DNA from: Margaritifera margaritifera
Lineage: Eukaryota > Mollusca > Bivalvia > Unionida > Margaritiferidae
Reading direction: 5' to 3'
Assembly (NCBI GenBank): GCA_029931535.1
Contig: JAQPZY010001670.1
Location: forward strand, 1,364,001-1,428,000
Length of the DNA stretch: 64,000 bases
Part shown: piece after piece, positions 44,935 through 57,059 of the stretch
Layout of the letters: each line of letters begins with the position of its first letter
Position numbering within the stretch: the stretch's first letter is position 1
Translations under genes and position numbers: made by a program
Notes under the pieces: generated by a model
Database searches by the model: none
What the model saw: only the letters and a program-made list of their open reading frames with translations
What the model was told of the DNA's origin: nothing

Positions 44935-47593
44935 CAGTACAGCTCACGTGATTTTTCGGAACTCCATGCATCGCGGTGGGGTACTTAATCCACTCCACTT
45001 TAGCTCCGTGATAGCACTCCACGGTGGAGGCATAAATTGGCATAAATACCTACAAATCACCACCGTGTTTCGGCAGGCACGCCGATATAAACTCCACCGT
45101 GGAGGGGCTAGTCGACATTACTGATTGACATCTGAGCAGCCAATGAATGAAGACCACCTATGGAAAGACTGAGACGTCAAGAGTGATTTACAACCGGATA
45201 CCATCTGAAGAATCGGTCTCTTTTATTTTGATCATATATTTGGACAATAAACGAATAATTTCAAAAGTCTTGTATATTCAGTACACATTACTGTTTATAA
45301 AAGGTTGATCGACTTCTTTTGCAATAAGTTTATGATTTTAATTTATTTCAAAGAAATATGAACAAACTTATGCAATGACTTGACGAGAAGCACACATTGC
45401 TGAGCCTCTCAAGCAAAATAAATTTATCATTTTCTTCCAAAGGAAAGTAATTCTCTGAGATATGGACAATTAAAATCCAAATTGACATCCGCTTCTGCTT
45501 ACCCCCCCCAACAACAACAACAAACCTAAAACACTGAATTTACACTGAAATGCAAACCGCGTGCTTAGTCTTTAAGCAGTAATAGCAGAGTCATGAGGCT
45601 GAATATTATGACTGCATGTATACTGTAAGGGACTGACCATTTAATATACGGGGTTTAAATGTTGTTTTGTTTTTTTTCGACTGGGATATTTTTTGTTCTT
45701 TCATCACAGTAATTATTTATTTTAAGTGAAATATGGAACATATTATCGTCTGCTACAAAAATCAGAGAAAGACAATTGTTTTCATGCATTTACCCCCCCC
45801 CCCCCACGGTTGGAAAATTCAATTGTCTCTCCCTAATAAAGACTTGACTTCAGCGGATGTTCTACAGAAATCAAGGCAGTGACCATTGTGAACACTGTTG
45901 TAAAATATTAACAAGGGTTTACATCAAAGGATGATGTAAGTTTCAGCTTGGGAACAGTGTGTTTTTATCACACGAAGCCATCTGACTTAGCGCGTTTTAC
46001 TTTATGGCCGCAATTATGGTCCCGCCATTAACAATGGAAGTTTGATAATTGTTAGTAATTAATCTGAACTCGGCTTATTACCGAAATGAAAAATAATATG
46101 GAAAATTCTAAAATCTGAGATGTTCAGAGATTTTAATTTCCAACAAGTTTAGAGCATTTTGCATGGATGTATTGTCTCCACGAGTATCCTATTATTTGCT
46201 CATTTTCCTACGGCGAAAATATAAAAATAAAATATACTTTTTTAATTATTTTTACGCAGATATTAAAGAATGCAGTTGCCTGTTTGTGACTGTTAGAGCC
46301 TTTGGTTATTGGGCGTGTTTCTGTTTCTTACCACTTGCAGACTTTTCCAGATTTCAGTTTACGATAAGTTGTGCAGTAGTGATTTGGATTCCATATTTTA
46401 TAAGAGAGAGAGAGAGGGGGGGGGGGGAACTTTACTAAGAAGAGTTAATGATCTAAAATTATTCATCTTATTTTTCTGTATTATGCAATAGGAAAATGAT
46501 CAGAAAAGAAAAAGTTAAACATTAATTTCATCTGATGCGCAAGTTTGTCAAATCAATGGCAAAGAAAACAAACCCACAGAAGCGTTGCTGTTGTACTTTT
46601 AGGTTAACAGTTAGCACATGAAATTAACACATCAATATCAAAGAAAACATGCAGTGCTGATGGCTTCTCTTGTGCTAGGTTACTTGCACGTGTCAACTAC
46701 ATGTATCTAGGATGACCTTTAGCGACCATTTGTGATTTTTTTTAAAAACCGCTACTTTGGTAATTAATGCAAAGTAGTACAGTTCAAAATAAAAGAACGA
46801 TGTGAAATCTTAATAATGCTTTATTTAAGCGATTGGATGTCAGAAAAAAACGTACAATATGTGAATGAGTATTCATGCATGGAGTAACCATCGGAACTTG
46901 TGCGATTTTGTTTCACTTCAGTCAGGTATGACTGCAACTTTGTTATTAATTTGTTCGATGTTTATCGTTCTTGTCATTGCAGGTAGTACAATATCACTGA
47001 CTTTCATATGATCATTACAATTTTGTATTGCGTTTACTGAAAAAGAAATAAGGATATGAATGCATGTTTAGATTCCGATAACATAGTATTGAAGAAAAAA
47101 AGAAATTAGATTCATTGCGCAAAATGTGGTATTAATACAGTTTACGAGGCATTGTCATTACATTATCATCATCTTAAATATGATTTGGCACTATGTATCA
47201 TATATTATCTTCGTTAGAACAAGGAAATATTTATAATTAACTGAATTACTACATTTTTTTCAGTATCAAAAAGTTAGCAAATTGCTCCCCAAAAGTATAA
47301 CGATGTAGAAAAATCGGTGCCCCCCCCCCCCAGTCTCTCTCTCAACCTCTGCTTGCATGGGTAATAAACAGTAAACCACGCCCATATTATCGAGACCACG
47401 TCCACTCCGCGGTGGTGATCGGATGCGACTCCGCGAGAAAGCGTAGTGTGCAGGGCTATTCTCCGCGAGACTCCGTGACAACTCCGTCAGGACGCGTGGA
47501 GTGATGGTGGATGGGTTTTTCTTAATCCTCTCCACTCACTCTCCACCCTCACCGCGATGCGCAGAGTTCCGAAAAATCACGTGAGCTGTACTG
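44935..47593. mobile_element. TIR DNA transposon with TA flanks, 2659 bp, superfamily uncertain
   Basis: The left end CAGTACAGCTCACGTGATTT and the right end AAATCACGTGAGCTGTACTG are perfect inverted copies. Homology continues through TTCGGAACTC and CATCGCGGTG to about 45 bp with three or four mismatches. TA lies outside each end (44933-44934, 47594-47595). Inner flanks 44985-45120 and 47390-47550 are GC-rich and carry CTCCACGGTGG, CTCCGCGGTGG and CTCCGCGAGA words. The CAGT start with TA duplication fits the Tc1/mariner-pogo group. No transposase is recognisable. Confidence 0.85.
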
Positions 47594-48293
47594 TATATGC
47601 ATGTAACTTTACCATTACAGTGGGTTGTGTATATGAGTGATTTGGAGCTGCTGTCTGCATTTTGTGACTCTAAAGTATAAAGGATTAAGATGGGCTTGGG
47701 TGGGTGGGGTGGATGTAGCAATGACTAAAACTGCTATTGACAATTTGGGCAATAAACTTGTTTGAACAGGTGTGTATGACAGTTGATTGAGCAGACATTG
47801 GTGGCAGTGTTGCACACAGAGTGCGGGCTAAAATTTTTGTTTAGTGTCCCCCAAATCTTGACCCTGTTTGCCTTTCTGGACGTGCTTTTTCATCACAGAA
47901 AAGAATTGAAAAATACACCTACAACTTTTCATTAGTGTACATCCACCCATGTCTCTGTTGGCGCTAGCAATGTTCAAAGTTGCAAAAGGTGATAAAACTG
48001 TAAGATGACAATGAATATCTATTTTGAAACAATGTATCTGGCAATATAAAACATTCAGTTTGTGATAGTTGGCTGAGTTGCAATGTAAAGTGTTTGACAG
48101 CCATTAGTGTAACATATTTTCAAGGTTAAAGTCACCACTTCGGAGAAGATTTAATTTATTTTGAGGATGACAAAAGTGACTAAATTTATGCAAATACACA
48201 ATTTTTCATTTAATTAATGATTTGTTTGGAAAGAAAAATAATTCAGAAAATGAAGGTATTTATTATAATAAATGCTGGTAGATAATGAGTGTA
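47594..48293. other. No gene recognised
   Basis: 47800-47890 contains TGGCAGTGTTGCACAC and TTAGTGTCCCCCAAAT, which loosely echo 53520-53580 (GTCCCCCAGATTT, GCAACACTGTGG). This may be an old shared repeat. Confidence 0.4.
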
Positions 48294-48309
48294 CACTACC
48301 CGGCTGTAG

Positions 48310-48720
48310 ATTTTTGAGGGTATTCCAGGAAAATCCATGGAAAATGCTAGCATGGAAAACCATGGAGTATTTGGACTAATATTCCAGGCTCCTTCCAGGG
48401 TAGGCTGGAAAACCCTGGGAAAAAAGACAAAGAAAAGCATGGAATATTTGCCTGGAAAACCCTGGAATATCATGGTAAACCCAAGAATATCATGTCAAAC
48501 CCTGAAATATTTGCCTGGAAAACCCTGGAATATTGTGGAAAACTCTGGAATATTTGCCTTGGAAAAGTCTGGAATATTTGCCTGGAAAACCCTGGAATAT
48601 TTGCCTGGAAAACCCTGGAATATATGCCTGAAAAACCCTGGAATATGATGGAAAACCCTGGAGTATTGTCCTGGAAAACCCTGGAATATTAACCTGGAAA
48701 ACTCTTAAAATTTTTCATGA
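48310..48720 (+). repeat. 23-bp subterminal tandem repeat
   Basis: Units such as CCTGGAAAACCCTGGAATAT plus TTG, perfectly regular near 48495-48680 and looser near the TIR. An open frame with repeated KPWNI/WKTLEY is fortuitous. Confidence 0.93.
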
Positions 48721-49454
48721 AAATGAAAGAGATTTCCCTAGAAAATAATTTTCATCTGGCCAGATCCTAACAGGATTGAAGCTGTCCTGTCTCCTTCAGC
48801 TAATAAATATTAGATTGTAAAAGCAATGCAACTTTCATTGATGATAACTTCAGGAGGAACAAAACCCACTCCTTATATGGACTGAGGTGTTGAGTAATTA
48901 TTGTACAAGAAAAAAAAAAACCTTACTTCTTTGTCATTGGTAGCTTAATGGGTTGTGCACTGGATCCAGTAGGTTAGTAGAAGAAATTGCCAGTTGAATA
49001 AATGTCACTAGTTACACTTTCAGTCTAACACTGGTACATGTGTATCATAAAATCCAAATTACTGGCTCCTTATATCACCTTATTTTTCTTGAAATATGTA
49101 CTCCTGGTTGTTGTCCAAATTTATTATGAAGCAATCTTCAAAAGACAAAATAACAAAAATCCCATTCATAGGTGCCTCAATTATAATAGGTTTTAAAAAA
49201 ATAAGTCATGAAAGTTCCTCCTTTTATAAACAAACAATAACATTTTCTCCGCTTGAAAATTGCCACTAAAAGGGTTAAAGTTAATCATCTACATTTAATA
49301 AGCACTAATTTCTAGAAAAAAAACAACAAATATAACAATTATGTTTTTCACAGTTCATTATCCCCATTTGGTTTTCTTCATTTTGCTGTTGTTGTTGTTA
49401 CCCCTGGAGACACTGTAGAGATGCCCTTATGGAAAAAACCTATACGTGGCTTAC

Positions 49455-49715
49455 AGGTAATTTGTACTCTTTACTTATAGGTCACTTATAAGTTACAGAG
49501 TGAAATGTTAGGATTTTATATGCAAAAAAGGCATTTCACTTATAAATGAAGTATACTTCACGTATAAGTGAAATGTGAACCATTCACTTGCTACATTTAT
49601 AGGTCACTTATAAGTGACATATAGGTGAATTAGGCATTTCACTTATAAGTGAAGTATACATCACTTATAAGTGAAATGGAAGTCATTCACTCACAACACT
49701 TATACATGAGATAAA
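49455..49715. repeat. Cluster of CACTTATAAGTG palindromes
   Basis: At least six occurrences of ACTTATAAGTGA or near variants, with GAAGTATACTTC and ACCTATAAGTG words. Nearly every 20-bp step contains a self-complementary dodecamer. Confidence 0.85.
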
Positions 49716-50611
49716 TGCGAATTCCCACTAAATTCAATGAATTTGGACTTGAAAAAAGCCGCTTCCCCCAACAGGAAATTGTGTCCTTATATAAATAAAG
49801 TCATCAATTTTATAGAATGTATACGTGTAAATGGCTACCTATAAGTTCTGACCTTATAAAAATCTCTTACATTTCCCTTTAAATGACGTGAAATGATTTC
49901 CAACACATAAGGCTGCAGTTTTGAGCCACCACGTTTGAAATGGCTTGCTCGGTATCAAAGTGTTAGCTGAAATAACACAAATAAGTGATATTCGTGAAGA
50001 TAATTTATTCACCAAATAATAAATACAATATTTCTTTGAAACACATTTCGGGCAAAATCCATCATCATCAAGTACCCGACAAGTGAATTCAAAAGCAGGT
50101 TTTGACTCACAGGCAGCAGTGTTTCAGAATCCAATGGCCTTTCTACTTCAGCTGGTAAATGAAGGCTGTACCAAATTCAGTTGTCAGCATATGGACACTA
50201 GAATATTTGTATATACCACATGAAAGCTCAAAGAGTGAACAAAATAAAACTGCCATAGGTGAAAAAGTCAGCATAACATAGTTCCGTTGATGCAGACCGC
50301 CAATGGTTTAAATTCCAGAAATGGGAAGCGTAGCCAAGTCTGAAGTTTTGATAGCGTTTGCAATGGAAATCTTTCAGGCTACAGATTTTTGCCATTTAAC
50401 ATCTTTTCAATGTCAAATAATTTGTCAGTGTCCAACAATAAATCATTTTCTATGATTTCATTAGAATATACACAGTTGAATGTTTGGTGCCAAATAATAT
50501 TATTTTAAATGAAATTATAGAAAAAAAAAGTTTTTGGGATGCTGAAAAAGTCCTTATTTACATGGTCTCTGCAATGTGTGGTTGTGTATGCTCACTCATG
50601 TCCCCATTTTG

Positions 50612-50616
<5 letters not shown>

Positions 50617-50643
<27 letters not shown>
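50617..50643. repeat. (CA)n microsatellite
   Basis: About 13 CA units. A TG run lies at 50752-50765. Confidence 0.95.
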
Positions 50644-50875
50644 GTTGCTTTATTCTAGCTTTGATACATTAGATTCAAAGTTGAAAGTTTTATTTCAATG
50701 TTTTTCTATTTCAAAATCTTAAGATATTTTAAATAAAGCATGATGAAAAATGTGTGTGTGTGTGTTGTTGTTGTTGTTGATATGACTTACTGAAATTTAC
50801 AAATCTTTTGGGAAGTTATGAATTTTGGAGAAAAAAATCAGATTAGCACCTTTGTTGAACTTGAATTGTATTTTG

Positions 50876-51030
50876 CAGTCATCTAATGGACATGAGACAG
50901 GCTGTATTTTTCAGTAAACCTAATGGACTTGAGACAGGCTGTATTTAGCAGTAAACCTAATGGACTTGAGACAGGCTGTATTTAGCAGTAAACCTAATGG
51001 ATTTGAGACAGGCTGTATTTTGCAGTAAAC
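50876..51030. repeat. 37-bp tandem repeat, four copies
   Basis: CCTAATGGACTTGAGACAGG then CTGTATTTAGCAGTAAA. The two middle copies are identical. Confidence 0.95.
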
Positions 51031-51920
51031 TGTTAGTCAGAAAATGATAATGTATATATTTATGGTTTTAAATACAACAGACACATTCTGGTCAGGATTT
51101 TAGCTACTTTTTTCAGGATATCTTTCTGTACAAGTATATTTTTAATTACACATACATTTGTGTATAATGAAGTTTAATTCATCCGTAACATTTAATTACA
51201 CATGTTTGTAAATAATTATGTGTTATTGCAACACTAGTGGTTTGTAGGTTAAAGAGGAACACGAGTAAAGAAAAGTGCAATTTAGTCATGGTTGCTCTTT
51301 CTTTAGGTACTTGGATCTTGATAGTTAAAGGATAGCGCAAACTATTAGCAGAAGAAATGAAAAATAATTCTAAGTGCCAATCTTGAAAATTGACCAAGTT
51401 TTTTCCAGGATTTTCCATGCTGAAATATATCAAAGAAATTTCAAGTCCAAACTGTCCATACTTTTCCAGGGTTTCCATGCTGAAGTATATAAAAAAAATT
51501 AAAAGTCCAAACTGTCCATACTTTTCCAGGCATGTCTAGCCTTTTCCATGGACAATGTCGAGGGTTTCCATGATACTTTTTGCAAAAATTTTAGTTTTTT
51601 CACTTTTCCAGGGTTTTGTATGTTTTTCCAAGGTATTCCATCCTTTTCCACAGTATACTCTGGAAAAAGTACAGCCAGGTAAAGTTAAATGTGAGAGCAA
51701 GATCTGTAATGGTTAATTCCATGGTGCAGCTCATTTCAGGTTAACCAGATAATGTTTTCATGAATTACTTGAGTACATGATAACACTTTTATTGCAATAA
51801 TGTAAGTGTTCAAGGAAAATAGGATAGTACAGTGCAGACCACAAAGTTAAGGTGGAAAAATGTTGAAGTGACCAAGATTAACTCATTTTACCAGCACTGT
51901 TAGAGCATTATGAACTATTA

Positions 51921-53487
51921 CAGTAAAACCTGTCTTGAGCGACCTTTGCTATGAGCAACCACCTGTCATTTACGACCACAATCATAATGCACGGATCAAT
52001 TTTATTATATAAACGCACTGTTGTGAGTGACCACCTGCAGAACACGACAAGTGACCACGATTTCTTGGCAAAATATGCATTACAACACTGCTATTAATGA
52101 CTGCATCGCAAAAACATATAAACACCACTGAATTTTATTTAATCCTTTGTATCCACAACCACTTAAAATGTAAAGACTGTTCTAAATAAAAATAAAAACA
52201 AAACAAATTAAGCTGGCTACTGGTTTCTTAAATTTTACAGGTCATGCATGTAGTGTCATATGTTATAGATTGTAAACCAGACTAAAGTACAGGCAGATTG
52301 TTCTAAAATAACATTGCTATGAACAACCGTATTGCAAGAACAGAGACACATACCACTGACCTTTATTTAATCCTTTGTAACCACAACCGCTTAAAAAGTA
52401 AAGACTTCAAAAACAAAAACAAAAAAAGAAGCTGGCTACCGGTTTCGTAAATTTTACAGGTCATGCATGAAGTGTCATTTGTTATAGACTGCAAATCAGA
52501 CTAAAGTACATGTCACTAACTGCCATTGTAGTGCTGGAGTCAATGTAGCAGGTAGCATACATTGTTTGTCTTTGGAGTTAATCCGTAATGGCTGGGCTGA
52601 ATGAGGTCTTTGTCTTTGTCTCTGTCTTTAAGACCAGTAAGTGAGAATCGTTTTCTGGATTCGATTGTCATTGTTAAAGGGTTGTGTTGTTTGTTGCTTT
52701 TTTTTGGTTTTTACAGTGATTACAGCCCACACACCAAGCCATCATCTATTCACCTTAGTGCAGCCAGTTACACCCTATGCTTATAGAGTTCATCCCTTTA
52801 TGTTGTCGGTTAATTAAGCCTTTGACTTTTGTCTCTAAATAAATTTATCCTGTTTCTGGATGAGTTATTTATGACTTTTTATTTCATTCATTGGTACATA
52901 TACATTGTACATACATGTATATTCCATGTTTTCCCAAAGCCGATTAAAAAAAACACTACAGTCGTTATTACAATTGATCACTGATAACATTAACACCTAG
53001 CACCTTAATAACAGTGGCAGAACATCAAACGAAAAAGAGACAAATTCTAACACTGGAGGAAAGAATTCATGTAATTTGAAAAAAGTGAAAAAGTGGAGAA
53101 TGTTTGCAAAATAGCAGCCAGATTAAACATTGGTAAAACTCAAATTCAGGGTGTTATAAAAGTCAAGGAGGCAATTAGAAACAAATTCACATGCTAATAC
53201 ATGTACATGTGATCTTCAGATATAAATGTGATTTTTTTTTAATGATAGATGTATATCTTTATTGCTATATAAAATTATTTTCAGATGAATGCATGCAGTA
53301 TTTTAACAAGAACTATGAATAAAGAATACAATACATGCACATTGTGGTTATTTTTTCTTCTTAAACAGTGCTGAATTTCAACCTTGGAAACTGGTCTTTT
53401 TGTACAAACCTGTTATTAGAGACCACCTATCTTGAGAGACCGCTTTTTCTTGGCAGAAGGGGCTGTCTCTCAAGGCAGGTTTTACTG
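51921..53487 (+). mobile_element. Non-autonomous pogo/Tigger-like DNA transposon, second copy
   Basis: 1567 bp with TA on both sides (51919-51920, 53488-53489) and TIRs CAGTAAAACCTGTCTTGAGC / CTCTCAAGGCAGGTTTTACTG. Near 53020-53170 broken frames read KKRQILTLEERIHVI, then KVENVCKIAARLNIGKTQIQ and GVIKVKEAIRNKF: a CENP-B/pogo-type helix-turn-helix, with a stop between the halves. No DDE core. This copy keeps more of the DNA-binding domain than 15543-17064, and both share several internal blocks such as CATTTATGACCACAA-like and ACCTTTATTTAATCCTTTGT. Confidence 0.9.
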
Positions 53488-53489
53488 TA

Positions 53490-53820
53490 TTTCCATTTGT
53501 CCTTTTAAAATGGTGTGTGTCCCCCAGATTTGGAGGGAGGGGGACACTGTGTCCCTTGCCCTTGGGATCCTATGTGCAACACTGTGGTGGTCTATTGTTT
53601 ACCTTAAATAAGTTGGTAAATTAATTTATTTATAAATTTGGGTGAAAACTTTTTTTAAAACCTCAACATTGTTTGGTGCTTGGATGTGTATGCCAGATGA
53701 CTGAGCAAACATTTGTTGGCTATTGTTTACCCTGGATTGAGCAACAATTATTCATAGGATGCATTGAGACAAAAACAAAGAAGACTTAATGGCTTTGTTG
53801 TTGATGGTTAAATAATAATT
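53490..53820. other. No gene recognised
   Basis: Short spacer between the pogo element and the DIRS left end. Confidence 0.4.
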
Positions 53821-54013
53821 AGTTTAATATCAGTAATAGCTTACTCTGTTGCTATTGCATAGCTAATCTATTTCTGTGACAGAAAATACCCAACCGTATG
53901 ATGAGAATTCATCCTCCCATAGGGTTGACTAGAAAGTTCTAATGAATAGAACCCCCTGCATGAACCCCACAGTTGCACATGTATAACCCACAATTCCTTA
54001 TTCTTTTTCCAGT
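53821..54013 (+). repeat. DIRS left terminal repeat and left extension
   Basis: Begins AGTTTAATATCAGTAATAGC, whose complement is found at 59700-59741 in the internal complementary region. 53847-54013 is the inverted partner of 59857-60025. Confidence 0.88.
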
Positions 54014-54879
54014 CATCATCTTGATGAAGATGGTTACAATTATCACTTAAAGAAAAAGCCTTCACTGATGAGTCCACGTAGCGATTTATGCCCTTTTCTT
54101 ATGTTTATCATAAATTACAGGTGTTATTTACCCATGACCATTATTTTCCTTGTCTGGAAATATCAGCTCTCTCTCTCTCGTTTTGTCAATTTTGGTACCA
54201 AGAAACATCCTTTTCATAGTCTTGGTTAGTAGGTCATTTCCCCTTCATGCATTGTTTTGTTGGGGGATTAATTATTGCCTTTTGAGAATTCTGTATTGTA
54301 TTCTTGCTTGGGTAGGTAAAAAAAAATTTCACCTATCCCTGATGCCAGCCAGTTGCTTTTCTTTTGTTTGTTTTTAACTAAAAAAGACAAAAGCATCGGA
54401 AATTTAATTTCCTTCAATCCGATTGGTTTGTTATTTTAGCTCAGGAAAGCAGGTTGCACACCAGTCTTTAATTTCATTCTTATTTGTGTTTTATATTTGA
54501 ACTCCTGTTCAATTTTAATTATATAGTATAGGAATTTATTCCTTTTTGTTATAATATAAAAAAGCTTTATTACCAAGCTGGTTTTTTGCTTTTTATTTGT
54601 ATCCAGTACTCGATAAGTCTGGTTTACATCACCTTTTTTTATTCAAATTACCTACACACACACACACACACACATATGCACACACATATATATGTGTGTG
54701 TATAAATTTTTTTAAAAAAATCCTCAGTAAAGTATTGCTGTCTTTTCAAGAAAATATTACTAGAGTGGTTTATAATTGCTTCATTGAAAAAATTGCCACC
54801 TATAAGGTGAGTAACTGCTAAGGTTCGTTTTGAATGCAGTTACAACCATTATATTGTTTTCAGCCTCTTTTTTTACAGC

Positions 54880-57050
54880 AATGTCAAGGACTGCAAGGGG
54901 ACAGATGGTTGTCCTGTTATGAAGTCTATTGTCTGACGAAGTTTGGGACCTTGCTGAATGTAGAAGAACCTATAGGGACATAAGAAGGTCTCTTCTTCTT
55001 CCTTTGAATTTTTGGGTTTTTCCATCTCCTAGTCCCTCGGGTCTCAAAGAAGGATTAGTGGAGTCTCTTCGGAGATGCTAAAGATTAGTGGGCTCATTCC
55101 TAATGGAATATCTTAGTAGGTGGCGAGTGAGTCGTGCCCTCCTGTGAGGAATAAGCAGCACCCTCCCTGATCCCGTAGGGCAGAGAGCGAGTTGCGCTCT
55201 CTCGAGGAAAGGAGCAGCACCCTCTCTATTCCACTAGTACAGAGTGGGTCGTGCACTTCCGAGAGGGAGGTGCAGCACCCTCTCTTGTCACATAGGGCAG
55301 AGAGTGAGTCACACCCTCCCACTATGGAGGAGTAGCACCCTCTACTGTCCCACAGGTTAGTGTCGTTGGAAAGTTAGCCCCCCCCCCCTCCGTGAGGGAG
55401 AGCAGCACCTTTTTGATCACTGTGGCCCATTGTCGGTGACAGGATTATGCCACCCAGAAAGCGCTGGGCCTCAATCTAAGTACAGATCAGAGCTGCCTGA
55501 CCGGTCATTCCCTGGTCATTGAGCGGGCACCGGGCGAGGGTCACCAGTCATCAGGCTACGAGTGCTGGTCATTACTGGTCAGTCATTCAAGGCCCATCAG
55601 TATGGGGAGAGGGACCGGGTCAAGACCTCCCTCTCCAGACCACTGTTCAATCCCTCTTGGGATTTGGATTTGTCATGCCATTGTAGGACTTGGAAAGGGG
55701 ATTGGATTGGCATTCCCCCCTTCACTATGATTCCTTTAAACCGTTACAGGATGTGGGGCCTTTCACTGGAATTGGACAGTTCCCTGCATACAGCCTTGGT
55801 CTTCAGGGCCTTGGCCCCTTGGCAGAGAGATCGATGCTGCAGTCCATAGAAGGAGGGAAGGGGACAGGACCCACCCAATCACCCCAGGAGGGTTGAGAGT
55901 CAATCTCACACTTATGCCGTGTCTGCCACTAAGGACAGTCCCCTGGTTCTGCGCGAGGAATCACAGGTTGAGGTCCCTCTTACTCCCAAGTCTCCCCAGC
56001 CTAATAAAACAGAGCGACACTGGGTCACATGGTCCTGCTTCCCAGGTTTGAGTGCAGGATGAGGATGTCCTTTCTGTCCTCATGGATGCTCACAAGTTTT
56101 ATATGGATCCGACAGAGGTGGCACACACTTCCTTCGGGTCTCCCAAATTGTCGGTTAAGAGGCAGAGGAGGAAGAGATCTGGTCGTATGACAAGCAGTTA
56201 ATTAGGTTTACCGTCTAATGCCCAAGATCTGTGTCCCAAGCTCACAAGCTCTGAGGACACTAAGATTATCTCCAGCTTAGAGAAACTCTCTGGGTCTGTA
56301 TCTCGTCCAGATCTCTTGTTGCTTCCTCACTCGGCTATGGTAAAGGAGCTGTCCCAAAGGTTTTGTAAGGGCTAGGAGTTTCCTAGACAACGTAGAGGGT
56401 GGCAGTCCGCCCTTTTATGTTGAGACCCTTTGTCTCTTCTGCTAGTTATCGGGTTCACACACCTTTCTGATCCCTTAAACCTCCCACTTTTAGTCATCGC
56501 ACAGAGACTTGAGCTCGCCTTCCAGTTAAAACACTGGAGGCCTTAGGGTAAAAGCTATATCACTAGTAACCATAGCTTCGCAAGGCATGCATTATCCTTG
56601 TCTATGGCATTATTGGCAGAACTTATTCACCTCTGCAGGTATGTTGCTTTGGACACATCCAAGGTATTACTGGAGCACAGTAAGAACCTTTTTGAGGGCT
56701 GCTCCCCTGGTGGCAGAGACTCTTTTTGGAGAGTTCATTCCCTCTGTGGCTTCTCAAGATTTGAGGGACCAGCAACATCGCTCTCTTGCATCTACGCCTG
56801 GCCCGTCAAAACCGGCCAGGAAGCGAAGTCATCCCAAATGGCAACAGGGCCCTTCACCCAATTTGTTTTAAAGCCATGCTGCCCCAGTCTAAGCAACAAT
56901 CCCAGTTCAGACCTCCCCTTCATCAGTCAGGGCCTAGCAGGACATGCTGCAGAGGCCAAGGGAAGAGGTTTATGAGCCCTTCCCCCTCTCCTAAGGAAAA
57001 GGGGGGGGGTAGCCCTAGGGACTTGATCCCTCTCCTGCAGAGCATCCCTC
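54880..57050 (+). pseudogene. DIRS gag-like region, disrupted
   Basis: Frames are interrupted by many stops. Landmarks shared with the second DIRS copy are DWIGIPPFTMIPLNRYRMWG (55705-55765; DWAEYPPFLIIPMNPYRMWG near 62787) and ETLFGEFIPSVASQDLRDQQ (56725-56785). The start has spaced cysteines (CQGLQGDRWLSC) that may be a decayed zinc-binding box. 55110-55420 contains four imperfect 60-65 bp repeats (GAGCAGCACCCTCTCT) and 55490-55590 a cluster of ACTGGTCA/GGTCATT words. DIRS gag proteins bind element RNA; this copy cannot make one. Confidence 0.65.
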
Positions 57051-57059
57051 TGCAATGGG

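Larger units (their letters stand above)
48294..51684. mobile_element. CACTA/EnSpm-like DNA transposon, non-autonomous, about 3.4 kb
   Basis: The left end CACTACCCGGCTGTA and the right end TACAGCCAGGTAAAG are inverted with 11 of 15 bases agreeing. The flanking triplets (GTA, TTA) are compatible with a decayed 3-bp duplication. Subterminal arrays follow: 48310-48720 has about 15 direct TGGAAAACCCTGGAATAT units, and 51380-51660 has the complementary TTTTCCAGGGTTTCCATG words. Direct arrays at one end and inverted ones at the other are the hallmark of CACTA elements. No transposase was seen inside. The interior holds a palindromic cluster, a (CA)n run and a 37-bp tandem. Confidence 0.65.

Noticed and set aside
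46163..46491. Overlapping open frames of 91 and 60 codons
   Set aside because: They end in GA- and G-rich low-complexity sequence inside the TIR element and show no homology-like features.
48337..48692. Open frame with repeated KPWNI and WKTLEY motifs
   Set aside because: It is the translation of the 23-bp subterminal repeat of the CACTA-like element; several frames are equally open.
50878..50990. TTTTGCAG followed by CATCTAATGG, possible splice acceptor
   Set aside because: The AG lies inside a 37-bp tandem repeat and is repeated with each unit; the following sequence has no EGF-type cysteines.
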